DNA of 64,000 nt from Algoriphagus alkaliphilus (GCF_900103735.1 NZ_FMXE01000025.1:1-64000), one strand, 5' to 3'. Positions 37,601-45,772 are shown, counted from the first letter of the stretch. Program-made: numbers and translations. The notes: generated by a model not told the origin, from the letters alone.

Positions 37601-39905
37601 AACCATTGAAGGAAATCCGTTACTTTTTCCTAATGGCTCATCATTTGAACTTAATTATACATTAGGTCTGTCGAATGCCGGTTCCGGAACCCGAACAGTG
37701 ACATTCAATAACGGTCGAGCTGTATTTATTGCAGGACCAATTAATTCAGAAGACCTTACAAGCCTTACAATCACTGGAATCAAGAAAGCTACCGATCAAT
37801 GTTATGTCCCATTAAGTGAGAATAATGTTACTTTTTTCGGTATCAAGGCCGCTACCTTTACCACATCAGGCACTTATTTCGTACCTGCAGGTATTTTTGA
37901 AATTACTATTAAGGTTTGGGGTGGTGGTGGTGGTGGTGGGAATAATACTAATGGTGCCGGAGGTGGTGGTGGCGGTTATTCTGTTCGAACTCTTTCAGTT
38001 GTTCCTGGTGAGCCAATTGGAATTTTCATTGGTCAAGGAGGAAATGCACAAACATCTGGAGGTGACAGTTGGGCTACTAGAGATTCAAGTCCTCCAAATG
38101 CAATTAGTAATAGCCTTGTCTATGCAAAAGGGGGAGCAGGAGCTTCCGGTCCCACACCAGGAACACACAATCCAGCTTTACCAAGCCTTACTAGTTTAGG
38201 ATGGGGAAATACTGCTGGAGGAGGAAATGGTCAAACAGGAAACGGCGGAACTGGTGGAAATGGAGGCGGAGCTACAGGAGGAGCCGGAGGTCCCGGAGGT
38301 TCGGGATCAGGTAATGATACAGGAAAGCCAGGTTTAGCTCCCGGTGGTGGTGGTGGTGGTTCCAAAGGAAACAGTAGTGGTGGAAGAGGAGGAAACGGAT
38401 TAGTATTAATTTCTTTTCCATTGCCTCCGATTGGCCCATGCTTTACAGTTATCGACGACGGATCAGTAACCGGGACTGCAATTATCCGATTTACATGCAA
38501 TACAACATGGACAGCACCTGAAGGACTAACCCGATTTCAAACCACGGTAGGCGGTGCCGGTGGTGGTGGTGGCTTTGGATCTGGTAGCGGTGGCGGAGGT
38601 GCAGGTCAACTTGTGCATAACTCGACTTTCTCCACTACTAGTCCTATTGGATTCCCAGCAAATACTCAATTCCAAATTACAGTGGGTCAAGGAGGTTTAG
38701 GCGCTACAGCCTTAAATACCAAAGGAGGCCTAGGAGGAACATCTTCAATCACTGGTATAATAGATGGCTCTACAAGATCTGTTTTTGCAGAAGGCGGTGG
38801 AGGCGGTGGATCAGGAGGAAATGGACTAGGAATGAACGGGGCATCAGGAGGTGGTGGAGCTGCAATACCTACCCCAGCAACTAATTTTAATGGGGGGAAC
38901 GGAAATGGATCAGTTGGATCTGCCGGAGGAAGAGGAGACGCATCCGGCGGTGGAGCACATGCAGGAGGAGGCGGTGGCGGTATTGGTTCTTTGGGCCAAA
39001 ATGGACAAGGTGCCGGTGCCGGACAAGGAAAAGGAGGAAATGGTGGAAATGGACTGCAATTTTCAATAGGAAGTTTATTAATAAATTATGGTGGAGGCGG
39101 AGGCGGTATCGGAAACAATTTTAACGGTGCAAACAAATTCAACGGTGAGGGAGGAAGGGCAGTAGGGGTGAAAATCGGAGGTGACGGAGCTCAGGATAAT
39201 GCCGGTTCAATAGGACTTCAAGGTGTAGATTTGACTGGCTCAGGTGGTGGAGCAGGAATAGCCGGAGGAGGTAGAGGCGGAAATGGTGTAGTTTACATTT
39301 ATTACGATGTATTCCGTATCCTCAGCGTCGAATACCAAGACTTTACCGCCAAATACGATCCTCAAAACCGATCTGGCGAGCTAAAATGGGCCACAACCAA
39401 AGAATGGGAAAACTCCCATTTCGAAATTGAGCGTGCGGTGAATGACATCAAAACTTGGACAAAAATCGGTGAAGTAAATGGCGCAGGTAATTCCGATGCT
39501 CCGGTTGATTATTCCTTCACAGACTCCAATCTTCCTGCAGCAGGAGGTAATATCTTTTATCGATTGAAGCAGGTAAATCTCAGCGGGACTTCTGAATACA
39601 GCGTGACTCGTTCCATTCAGGTCAATCCTATCAAAGGAAACACAGCATGGATAAGTTATCCAAATCCAAGTGATTTGAAAGCACCGGTGACGGTGGCAAT
39701 GATCGATAATACGGGCTACACCGATGGAACTATCCAAGTGAGAATTTCCGACATTCGAGGAATCTTCTCTTCCTATTCTGTCTCATCCCCGGATGCAGTA
39801 TCCAACGTGGTTAACTCCCATCTGGAAAATGCCAGACCGGGAATGTATATCGTTCAACTGATTTGGGGCAGTCAATCGGAACAGCTTAAACTGATCAAAA
39901 AGTAA
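34626..39905 (+). CDS. Giant T9SS-secreted repeat protein with Ig-like and glycine-rich modules
   Basis: The 1759-residue protein has a signal peptide (LLKTLFFAFLVLTGWEAFGQ) and a C-terminal type IX sorting domain (YPNPSD..., ending ARPGMYIVQLIWGSQSEQLKLIKK-like), so it should be exported and anchored or released at the surface. Between lie three glycine-rich modules each opened by a W-(T/V)-P-A-G-like phrase (near 35-225, 1070-1260 and 1290-1550), five tandem Ig-like repeats of about 80-90 residues (NTITISGTP(T/S).SG.F.YSIP, about 245-690), an Ig-like YQWY domain, a PKD-like domain and a sixth divergent repeat. Probably structural or adhesive; no enzyme domain seen. Confidence 0.9.
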   Translation: MKGNLLKTLFFAFLVLTGWEAFGQCTNTLPAFTSPGTATWTVPAGVTSITVETWGGGGKGGGTNSAGSYGGGGGGGYSRSTIAVTPGQTYFFNVATGSTNNTNPGGNSWFSLTNNEGAAIVRALGGASVPANGTNGAAGGGLGTGTDRFIGGSGANGVTDGGGGGSSAGTGANGNNATSVTGASAPSGGGNGGNGRSGNGNGFIGTSPGGGGGGAVRTSGNPEGGNGGNGQVIITTTTPANTSTSAVPNQTVCINTALTPITHTTSRATGIANNGVAGANGLPAGVTATWASNTITISGTPTVSGTFNYSIPMTGGCTTNQLPATGTITVTANKTVGAASVPPTLCVNTGLSPNITHSTANATGIIDNGVAGANGLPAGVSAVWAANTITISGTPTASGTFNYSIPVQGCGPAVFATGTITVTPNKAVSAASSTPALCINSPLTSITHTTTSITGIGAPANLPPGVTASLSGNTLTISGTPTASGTFNYSIPLTGVSCGPNVSATGTITVNPDKTVGPASSAPTPCINSLMTAITHTTTNATGIGPATNLPAGVTAAFNVSTQTITISGTPTASGPFNYSIPVLGCGPAISATGTITVTPNNTVGASSSSPTLCINTPLSPTISHTTTGATGIGAATGLPTGVTASWAANTITISGTPSVSGVFSYSIPLTGGCGTVNATGTITVNAQAAILTPNLSPTGQIRCQNVAFSPISVAPGQGLTYQWYSNAANNNSTGSAITGATSSTYTPPSSTVGTTYYYVLVTSATCGTTATSAVSGAFLVNPLPVVSFTFQPSGTPCVETDLTYTTQASQSAYVWTIPGVAGTDYTITSGGNGSNTLVIRWLTPGDKSVSVNYNDVNNCGATTPATSNTITVQRSTVTPSSNPNPSSCFIDRNALPANSFTSFNHTTTLATGIGTPTGLPTGLNAGFSGNTITISGTIGASVAPGIYPYSIPLTGGCGTVAATGFIDVQPEFKLTSISSVSPSSTGGSATITIEGNPLLFPNGSSFELNYTLGLSNAGSGTRTVTFNNGRAVFIAGPINSEDLTSLTITGIKKATDQCYVPLSENNVTFFGIKAATFTTSGTYFVPAGIFEITIKVWGGGGGGGNNTNGAGGGGGGYSVRTLSVVPGEPIGIFIGQGGNAQTSGGDSWATRDSSPPNAISNSLVYAKGGAGASGPTPGTHNPALPSLTSLGWGNTAGGGNGQTGNGGTGGNGGGATGGAGGPGGSGSGNDTGKPGLAPGGGGGGSKGNSSGGRGGNGLVLISFPLPPIGPCFTVIDDGSVTGTAIIRFTCNTTWTAPEGLTRFQTTVGGAGGGGGFGSGSGGGGAGQLVHNSTFSTTSPIGFPANTQFQITVGQGGLGATALNTKGGLGGTSSITGIIDGSTRSVFAEGGGGGGSGGNGLGMNGASGGGGAAIPTPATNFNGGNGNGSVGSAGGRGDASGGGAHAGGGGGGIGSLGQNGQGAGAGQGKGGNGGNGLQFSIGSLLINYGGGGGGIGNNFNGANKFNGEGGRAVGVKIGGDGAQDNAGSIGLQGVDLTGSGGGAGIAGGGRGGNGVVYIYYDVFRILSVEYQDFTAKYDPQNRSGELKWATTKEWENSHFEIERAVNDIKTWTKIGEVNGAGNSDAPVDYSFTDSNLPAAGGNIFYRLKQVNLSGTSEYSVTRSIQVNPIKGNTAWISYPNPSDLKAPVTVAMIDNTGYTDGTIQVRISDIRGIFSSYSVSSPDAVSNVVNSHLENARPGMYIVQLIWGSQSEQLKLIKK

Positions 39906-39929
39906 AACTTTTATAATTAAAAAAACTTG

Positions 39930-39966
39930 AAGGGCTGTGGTACATACCATGGCCTTTTATATTTTG
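39930..39966 (+). terminator. Terminator after the giant T9SS gene
   Basis: AAGG(G)CTGTGGT pairs with ACCATGGCCTT around ACAT (one bulge, two G-T pairs) and is followed by a T-rich tail. Confidence 0.7.
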
Positions 39967-39986
39967 GCCCTTCCCTATCGTTGATT

Positions 39987-40100
39987 CAAGTCTTCAGACT
40001 TGGACCATTAATGATGCAGTCTCCTGACTGCTAGTGAGATCATTTCTTTTCTGGCAGTCTGAAGACTGCAGTATCGTAGGCACACAAGTCGAAAGACTTG
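39987..40100. repeat. Cluster of four related tetraloop hairpins, AGTC-N4-GACT core
   Basis: Four perfect 6-bp stems with 4-base loops: CAAGTC-TTCA-GACTTG (39987-40002), GCAGTC-TCCT-GACTGC (40016-40031), GCAGTC-TGAA-GACTGC (40054-40069) and CAAGTC-GAAA-GACTTG (40085-40100). All share AGTC-N4-GACT, the outer two and inner two have the same stem, and only the loops differ. This looks like a REP-type intergenic element. Confidence 0.85.
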
Positions 40101-40563
40101 CGCTAACCGTTGCTAAAGCTTTTTGGTTTTGCCAAAATGGTCAAAAGGCACATAGAAAATCCGCGAAATTCAGCGAGTTTTTCAGCGCTGATCAGCGGGA
40201 AAACAATTTTTTCAAAAAAAGCCCTTCCTCAGAGAAATAAGTTCCTAAACTCTTTTTTTTCTGTGGCCTCCGTGGTGAAATTTCTTTGCGTCCCTTTGCG
40301 ATCTTGGTGGTTAAAAAAACCCGCAAAAACTTTGGAGATGTACGAATTACTTCATTGAAATTGGATTGAAAATACTACTCCTTTCCTTCCTCCCCAAGCC
40401 AAGCAATAACGACCAATAAGCGAAGCGTATATTCTTTGTGAACTTGAATAAGGTCAAATGACCGACTATTAAAAAGACAAATTCAAGGACTGATCCCTCA
40501 ACCTCCTTTTCTCCGAGTCCTTAGTGGTAAAAAAACATAGAGTTCACCGCGGTGAAAAAATCT
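40101..40563. other. Non-coding region with dispersed-repeat-like text
   Basis: About 460 bases between the hairpin cluster and the AsmA-like gene. A TTTTGG-TTTTG-CCAAAA hairpin lies near 40125, and the stretch 40255-40320 (CCTCCGTGGTGAAA, TTTGCGTCCCTTTGCGAT) resembles boilerplate I recall from many Bacteroidota intergenic regions. Short open frames here look random. Confidence 0.45.
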
Positions 40564-43500
40564 CTATTCCTCCTCCCTACCCTTCGGGACTTTAGCTCTG
40601 CCTAATCCAAAGGTACCCTTCAATCCGCTGAAGGTTGCTTTCCACCAAGCGTTAAAAACGAACTTACGCTTGTCTCGCTCTTGATATATCCTTCGTGAAA
40701 CCACTTTGGAAGAAAGGCCCCGTGGATTATTATTTCTGGCAAAAAGGTTGGCTCCAAAGGTGAAAATCTTGAGTTTACCCAGGCCCTGTTCTAAAGTTAG
40801 TGAGTCTAAAAACTGGATTTTCAAGTTCGTATAGGCGAATTCCATTTCACCAATTGCTTCATCGTCTGTCAGTCTAAACTGCCAATTACCATCCGTCACG
40901 GTACCATCCAATGCTTTCACAAACAAGGTTTTGGACAGGAAATCATTCACCTCGCTAAAGGCAAATTTGTCCACACTCGCGCTGACATCCATGGGATACT
41001 TCCCTGTAAAATACAGCACTGCATTCAGGTTAAGTTTAGCCGTATTCATCAGATAGGCCTCCATATTCAATTGCAGGCGATCAGCCGGATACTCCTGTTC
41101 CGGTTTTCGCAGATAAAAAGGTGCCATATTAGCGTTGATACGACCGAATTCCAGCATACCGGGGACCATTCCCTTTTGGGCAAATTCAAAATACCTCACC
41201 ATACCATCCTTTAGGATAAGGGAATCCAAGTCCGCGTTAATACCGGCGTGCTCCAACAAAAACTGGGGCATGGGCTTCAGCGCAGCACTGTCGATCGGGT
41301 ATCTTTTGTCTCTAAACAGGTCCACCTGAGGTCTTTCAATGATCAGTTCATTTGCCTTGAATATATTGGACTCCAAATAACTTTGAAGATCTATCCGATT
41401 GAGTCTAAGCGCGTCAATTCGCGCCGTAACGGCATCTGCTTGATAAGGAAGTTTTCGTAATAAGGCATAGTTCCCATCTACAGGGCGATAGTAAATCTTT
41501 TCTAACAACAGACTTTGATCGCTGTAGTCAACACTTCCAATATCTACTTTGTAGAGACTGTCAGGTGTGAAAATGGAGTAATTTTTAAAGCCAAAGCGGG
41601 AATTTACTTCTGCCAGTTTTTTTAGATCGAGGGACTGATTTTGATCCAATAGATTAATATTCAATCCTTCCACATCCACTGCTATTCCCTGAAAATCCAT
41701 TCGTGGAATCGGCCCTTTCCCTTTCTTATGAATCGTAAGCTCACCGTTTTCAAGATGAACGTCGCCCAACAAGATGGATTGGACCAGTGCCGTTGCGGAT
41801 TTTAATCTCCCTGGTGAACTGGCTTTTTTGTCCATTTTGACAGAATCCAGATACAAATGAACTTTGGGATTTACCATTCGAATATCCCTCAGGTCAAAGA
41901 TCCCTGTCTCTTGTATCTCAGCAATCTGATTGTTTCTTAAAATCAAACGGTCAATTTTGGCATCTAAAACCGGATTTCCAGGCTTTCCGAATTGGTCTTT
42001 CGGAGTCATGTAGAAATCCGAAAAAGTAATCTCATCTCCAAGTGTCCCGATGGCCACTTGAGAAAAACCTAAGGTATGCACACTGTCAGGCAGCGCAAAC
42101 TTAAACGCGTTGAGCTTCAGATTGACTTCCTTGTACATTTCCTCCACATTTTTTCTGGTGGTAATGGTTGAGTCCAATCGAAACTCACGAATCATCAATT
42201 CAAACCCCGTTTCTATGGAGTTCAGCACCGATTCGTTCACTTGATAGTTGATTGATACGGTCGCGTTTTTAGCCTGAATGGTATCAATTACTATCTCATC
42301 CAGGGTTCTTTTTTTGAGATTTTTTCCTTGGATAGTGGATGATTTTGAGGCAACCTTCCGATCAATTCCTATTTCAATGGCCCCTTGATCTATTTCGAGT
42401 TTGTCCAAATCAAGTTTGTTTTCGAAAAAGAACTCTTCTATATCAAGCCCTTTAAAACCCACCTTTGGAAATTGCAGTCCCAATTGAATTCTTCCGGCGG
42501 CTTGTTCATTGGGTACCAACTCTAAATCTTTGATTTCAATCGACTTCGTTTTTGAATTGTATTGCAGCTTGTCCGTGGATACTTCGTACTTTCCTCCGGC
42601 AAGGCTGAAGGAATAATTGTTGAAGACAAGGTCAATTTCATCTGAAAACAATGTTTTATTCTCTTTGATCAAGGCATCCTGATCGAGAATGACGTTTTTC
42701 AGGTTAAGCGAAAAATTATCCTCTTCAAAAACAGAACGCTTATTTTCTACCAAACTTTGATACTTGATCTGAGCATTATCCAAGCTGAGGGAGTCAATTT
42801 GAATGACCTTAAAATAGCCCAAAAGCAGATTTTTGACCTCATCCGGTGACTCGGGTGTTTCGATGGATCTGGCTTTTTCTCTGTAGTTGGAAATCGTGAA
42901 AACAGGTCCCGGAAGAAATATCTGTCTTACGAAGAGTTTTTCATCATAAAAAGCCGACTTGATATCAATGCCTTCGGCCCGGAAAACAGGCACAAAAAAA
43001 TCAATTGCGGCAGTTTGCCCATAGGTGTCCAAGGAAGCCTGAATCTGTTCCTGATTTTCGGGGCGAATGGTCAGGTTAACTACTTCAAGAAGTTGCCTTT
43101 TAGAGTCCACTACCAGTTTATCCGCCAAAATGGAGTGCAGGTTATCTCTCAATTTCAATCGATACTGATCAAGGGAAAGGTAGATTTCACCGATTGACAA
43201 TTTATCAGAAAGCGGCAATTCTGGCGCATCAAACAGTGTCAAATCCTCCAGACGAATACTGAATTTTTCGAATCCGATGTCATTGCTTCTTTCCCCGCGA
43301 TCATCTTTAAATTGGATTAATCCTTCCTGCACCTCGAACCTTCTGATTTCAACCCGACTGACCAAACTTGAAATAATCTCTGCAACAGGTACCTGATCCT
43401 TCTCCAGGGAATTGGAATCCATAAGATCCGTGAACTCTACCTGAGGACGATAAACGAGAATTTGATCGGCAACCAATATCCCCTCATTATATAGTTTTCT

Positions 43501-44913
43501 GAGGTTGATGCCCTCTATCGACAACTCCGTCAACTCAACCTGAATAAGATTTTCCGGATTCAGGGAAGTGAAGGTTCTTATCTTGGGTTTTATGGTCAAG
43601 TTGCGAACGAGCAGCTCATCCTTAAATGAAGAAAAGCTCACTTCTTCACCCTGTAAAATATGAATCTGATCACCCAGGTACACCCGGCTGCCTTTGATGT
43701 TCATTGCCGCATCTTTCCCGTAGAAAAATTGATTTTTGCGCCGGATTGAATCCTCACCGAGGTAGAATTGAATCATTTTGAAATCCAACTCATCAAACTC
43801 AATGCGGTTTTTCAGGGTATCATTTACCTCCGACCTGATAAACCTCCCTTTGTTGACCGATAACTCTTTGATCAGAACAGATTCTAGGCTGCCTCTGATG
43901 AAATCATTCAGATCACCTGAGGCTGCACTGTCGGACTTTGCCCTGGGATTATACTCTACTTTAAAGTCCGGATAGTCCAGAATTAATTCGTCAATATTCA
44001 ATACCGAAGTCATGAACGCCTTGTTGAGGTCCACGTTACCGACGCGCAACTGATCCAGTGCTACTTGGTAATAGGCCATACTCTCCTTGCTTTTGTCGGG
44101 AGTCAGAATGATATTTTGGATATCGATCAAATTATTCAGGGAAGAAACCCTCACACGCTCCGCACGAATGATATGTACCCCGTCGGGCAAGGGAAAAGTA
44201 ACTTGATCCAGATCAAACTCAAATCCTTTGGCATTGAATGGAGTTTTCCATTCCTTTTGAGTGGAAAAGTCAATGCCCCGAACGATCAAGGAGGTGTTTT
44301 CAGCCTGAAGTGCGCCTTGGCTTAGGAAGTTGAAAAAGAAAATGTTTGCATGATCAATTTCAACTTCTTCAATCATCAGGCCAGTAAGATTGGCTCTTTT
44401 TACGGTTTTTTTGATTTCTTCTTCCAGTGCCTTAATCGGAGACACTTTTTTCATATTCCCCTTTGATGGATCCGTATTTTTCTGCTCTTGTGTATCAGTA
44501 TTTGGAGGTAAATCAAGAACGATATTCGGGTTGTCAATGTAGATTTTGCCAATTGTGAATCTTCTTTCACGGAAATTATACCAAAGGCCAGTGAAGGCAA
44601 TCTGATCCAACCTCATATCAAAAAGTGTCTGATCTTCTCTTCTGATTTCAGGATTGATAGGTCTCATGACTATCCCATCCATGAAAAACCCTCTTCTCAG
44701 GAGCGAAAAACTAAATCGATTGAAATCAATCTCATAAATATTCCCCGTGGCTTCATTGATTTTCCGTTGGGCAAATTTTGAGAGAAAAAGATTGGATCCG
44801 AAATAGACAACAAATTCCAAAAAAAGCAGGGAAAGCACTCCTATCATCCCCCAGCGAATTATTTTTTTTCGAATAGGATGGGTAAAATATTTCTCCCTTT
44901 TCCCAGGTTCCAT
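40564..44913 (-). CDS. Giant AsmA-like envelope protein
   Basis: A 1449-residue protein with a single N-terminal membrane helix (about 22-45) after a basic cytoplasmic tail, and a periplasmic part made of repeating beta-rich segments of the AsmA/TamB type (NLTGLMIEEVEIDHANI, LSVNKGRF, RIDALRLNRIDLQSYL). Proteins of this group span the periplasm and are linked to lipid transport or outer-membrane homeostasis; a role here is inference. ATG 44913 is chosen over a TTG three codons upstream. No cotranscribed partner. Confidence 0.78.
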   Translation of the reverse strand: MEPGKREKYFTHPIRKKIIRWGMIGVLSLLFLEFVVYFGSNLFLSKFAQRKINEATGNIYEIDFNRFSFSLLRRGFFMDGIVMRPINPEIRREDQTLFDMRLDQIAFTGLWYNFRERRFTIGKIYIDNPNIVLDLPPNTDTQEQKNTDPSKGNMKKVSPIKALEEEIKKTVKRANLTGLMIEEVEIDHANIFFFNFLSQGALQAENTSLIVRGIDFSTQKEWKTPFNAKGFEFDLDQVTFPLPDGVHIIRAERVRVSSLNNLIDIQNIILTPDKSKESMAYYQVALDQLRVGNVDLNKAFMTSVLNIDELILDYPDFKVEYNPRAKSDSAASGDLNDFIRGSLESVLIKELSVNKGRFIRSEVNDTLKNRIEFDELDFKMIQFYLGEDSIRRKNQFFYGKDAAMNIKGSRVYLGDQIHILQGEEVSFSSFKDELLVRNLTIKPKIRTFTSLNPENLIQVELTELSIEGINLRKLYNEGILVADQILVYRPQVEFTDLMDSNSLEKDQVPVAEIISSLVSRVEIRRFEVQEGLIQFKDDRGERSNDIGFEKFSIRLEDLTLFDAPELPLSDKLSIGEIYLSLDQYRLKLRDNLHSILADKLVVDSKRQLLEVVNLTIRPENQEQIQASLDTYGQTAAIDFFVPVFRAEGIDIKSAFYDEKLFVRQIFLPGPVFTISNYREKARSIETPESPDEVKNLLLGYFKVIQIDSLSLDNAQIKYQSLVENKRSVFEEDNFSLNLKNVILDQDALIKENKTLFSDEIDLVFNNYSFSLAGGKYEVSTDKLQYNSKTKSIEIKDLELVPNEQAAGRIQLGLQFPKVGFKGLDIEEFFFENKLDLDKLEIDQGAIEIGIDRKVASKSSTIQGKNLKKRTLDEIVIDTIQAKNATVSINYQVNESVLNSIETGFELMIREFRLDSTITTRKNVEEMYKEVNLKLNAFKFALPDSVHTLGFSQVAIGTLGDEITFSDFYMTPKDQFGKPGNPVLDAKIDRLILRNNQIAEIQETGIFDLRDIRMVNPKVHLYLDSVKMDKKASSPGRLKSATALVQSILLGDVHLENGELTIHKKGKGPIPRMDFQGIAVDVEGLNINLLDQNQSLDLKKLAEVNSRFGFKNYSIFTPDSLYKVDIGSVDYSDQSLLLEKIYYRPVDGNYALLRKLPYQADAVTARIDALRLNRIDLQSYLESNIFKANELIIERPQVDLFRDKRYPIDSAALKPMPQFLLEHAGINADLDSLILKDGMVRYFEFAQKGMVPGMLEFGRINANMAPFYLRKPEQEYPADRLQLNMEAYLMNTAKLNLNAVLYFTGKYPMDVSASVDKFAFSEVNDFLSKTLFVKALDGTVTDGNWQFRLTDDEAIGEMEFAYTNLKIQFLDSLTLEQGLGKLKIFTFGANLFARNNNPRGLSSKVVSRRIYQERDKRKFVFNAWWKATFSGLKGTFGLGRAKVPKGREEE

Positions 44914-44950
44914 AAAAGTCAAGTAATCTTAAGCGCTGAAAAGATAGTAT

Positions 44951-44997
44951 AAAAAAAGCCCAAAAACACCAAAAGCAATGCTATGCATTGCTTTTGG
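44951..44997 (-). terminator. Strong intrinsic terminator downstream of tRNA-like copy 1
   Basis: On the minus strand CCAAAAGCAATGC-ATA-GCATTGCTTTTGG, a perfect 13-bp stem, then TGTTTTTGGGC and seven T. It lies directly after the 3' end of the tRNA-like gene at 45004, supporting minus-strand transcription of that RNA. Confidence 0.88.
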
Positions 44998-45003
44998 GTA
45001 TTG

Positions 45004-45152
45004 CTGTAGGAGAAGGATTCGAACCTCCACGAGGCAGTTAGGCAGTAGTCCGGTAGAATTACGCTTTATCCAGTCCCGATCCCGATAGTTACCGGGACAG
45101 GATCCTCACCCCCGAGACAGGAGGGCATGTCTGCCAGTTTCAACATCCTACA
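45004..45152 (-). ncRNA. tRNA-like RNA, copy 1, with ~80-nt variable region
   Basis: On the minus strand the sequence folds as a tRNA: acceptor TGTAGGA/TCCTACA (7 bp), U8, a weak D arm with GGCAGA in the loop, an anticodon arm CCCTC-CTGTCTC-GGGGG (45109-45125) and a T arm GGAGG-TTCGAAT-CCTTC, then G as discriminator and no encoded CCA. The loop would present GTC with an unusual T at position 37. The region between anticodon and T arms is about 80 nt, far longer than in Ser or Leu tRNAs, and holds a palindromic hairpin at 45073-45098. About 70 core bases match copy 2 almost exactly. Decoding function is doubtful. Confidence 0.75.
45073..45098. repeat. Palindromic REP-like insertion in the variable region of tRNA-like copy 1
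   Basis: GTCCCG ... CGGGAC with an inner CCCGGTAACTATCGGG hairpin; flanking ATCC/GGAT extends the stem. Copy 1 is 24 nt longer than copy 2, and this element accounts for the difference. CCCGATA/TATCGGG palindromes are, from memory, common intergenic repeats in Bacteroidota. Confidence 0.7.
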
Positions 45153-45226
45153 AGATGTGGCACTTTTAATCTGTTTAGAACTTGTTTCTACACTTTAGCA
45201 GAAAATCCTCTAACCGACTGATAATC

Positions 45227-45248
45227 AAAAAGCTCTTTCGAGCTTTTT
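45227..45248. terminator. Hairpin between promoter and tRNA-like copy 1
   Basis: AAAAAGCTC-GAAA-GAGCTTTTT on the minus strand: a perfect 9-bp stem with a GNRA tetraloop and five T. It could terminate or attenuate transcription coming from the candidate promoter at 45284. Confidence 0.6.
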
Positions 45249-45283
45249 GCAATAGGTTGAATAGGTTTGAGAACATTATGACC

Positions 45284-45314
45284 CAAAATTAGAAATATGA
45301 TTGGTTTATTAAAA
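45284..45314 (-). promoter_or_regulatory. Candidate promoter upstream of tRNA-like copy 1
   Basis: On the minus strand TTTT, 19 bases, TAATTTTG. The -7 box is a full match, the -33 box three of four. It lies about 130 bases upstream of copy 1, with the GAAA hairpin in between. Confidence 0.5.
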
Positions 45315-45514
45315 TTTTGGCAAGTTTTATTTTATTTTTTTACATTATTTTAAATATTTATTCATTTTTTACTACAAAAAGGAAATGAAACGTGCTGAAT
45401 CTTCATTTTAATAATCAATTTGTCAATTGCTCGAAGTCTCGACTATTAGTTGGGATTTAATCTGATTTTAATGGTTTTATCAAAATTTAATTTGCCGATT
45501 TAAAAATTGGGCAA

Positions 45515-45547
45515 TAAAAAAACCATGAAATAAAATTCCATGGTTTT
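45515..45547 (-). terminator. Intrinsic terminator downstream of tRNA-like copy 2
   Basis: On the minus strand AAAACCATG pairs with CATGGTTTT around a GAATTTTATTT loop, continuing into a run of seven T. It lies about 30 bases after copy 2. Confidence 0.8.
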
Positions 45548-45578
45548 AGTCAATTAACAATAAACCCAAAATAACCTG

Positions 45579-45703
45579 CTGTAGGAGAAGGATTCGAACC
45601 TCCACGGAGTAGTTAGGCAAATTTACGAGCTCGCTAAATGCTTTATTCTATAATCTCCACCCCCGAGACAGGAGGGCTTGTCTGCCAATTTCAACATCCT
45701 ACA
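45579..45703 (-). ncRNA. tRNA-like RNA, copy 2, with ~55-nt variable region
   Basis: Same core as copy 1: acceptor TGTAGGA/TCCTACA, D arm TTG/CAA (fully paired here), anticodon arm CCCTC-CTGTCTC-GGGGG, T arm GGAGG-TTCGAAT-CCTTC, discriminator G and no encoded CCA. Only two bases differ over the first 46. The ~55-nt variable region can form ATTTA-GCGAGCTCG-TAAAT inside a GGAG/CTCC closing stem and keeps two short blocks also found in copy 1 (ATAAAGC and GCCTAACT). It has its own consensus promoter and terminator. Class II size and G73 recall tRNA-Ser, but the GTC-like loop does not. Confidence 0.78.
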
Positions 45704-45739
45704 ATGTGTATCAGAGATCTTTTATCTCTATCAACGAAT

Positions 45740-45772
45740 CAAAGATAGGGCATCAAGAAGCGTTATTGCAAA
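45740..45772 (-). promoter_or_regulatory. Consensus promoter of tRNA-like copy 2
   Basis: On the minus strand TTTG, 21 bases, TATCTTTG, both boxes exact. Predicted start near 45733, about 30 bases before the tRNA-like 5' end. Confidence 0.75.

Noticed and set aside
40034-40358. Two short plus-strand frames after the giant T9SS gene
   Set aside because: They run through the hairpin cluster and repeat-like sequence and have no protein-like pattern.
45004-45152. Ordinary tRNA-Ser or tRNA-Leu, or a tRNA split by a group I intron
   Set aside because: The loop does not give a Ser or Leu anticodon, the extra sequence is in the variable arm rather than the anticodon loop, and it is too short for a group I intron.
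45004-45703. tmRNA
   Set aside because: tmRNA has no anticodon arm and is much longer with a tag open frame; here a full anticodon stem is present.
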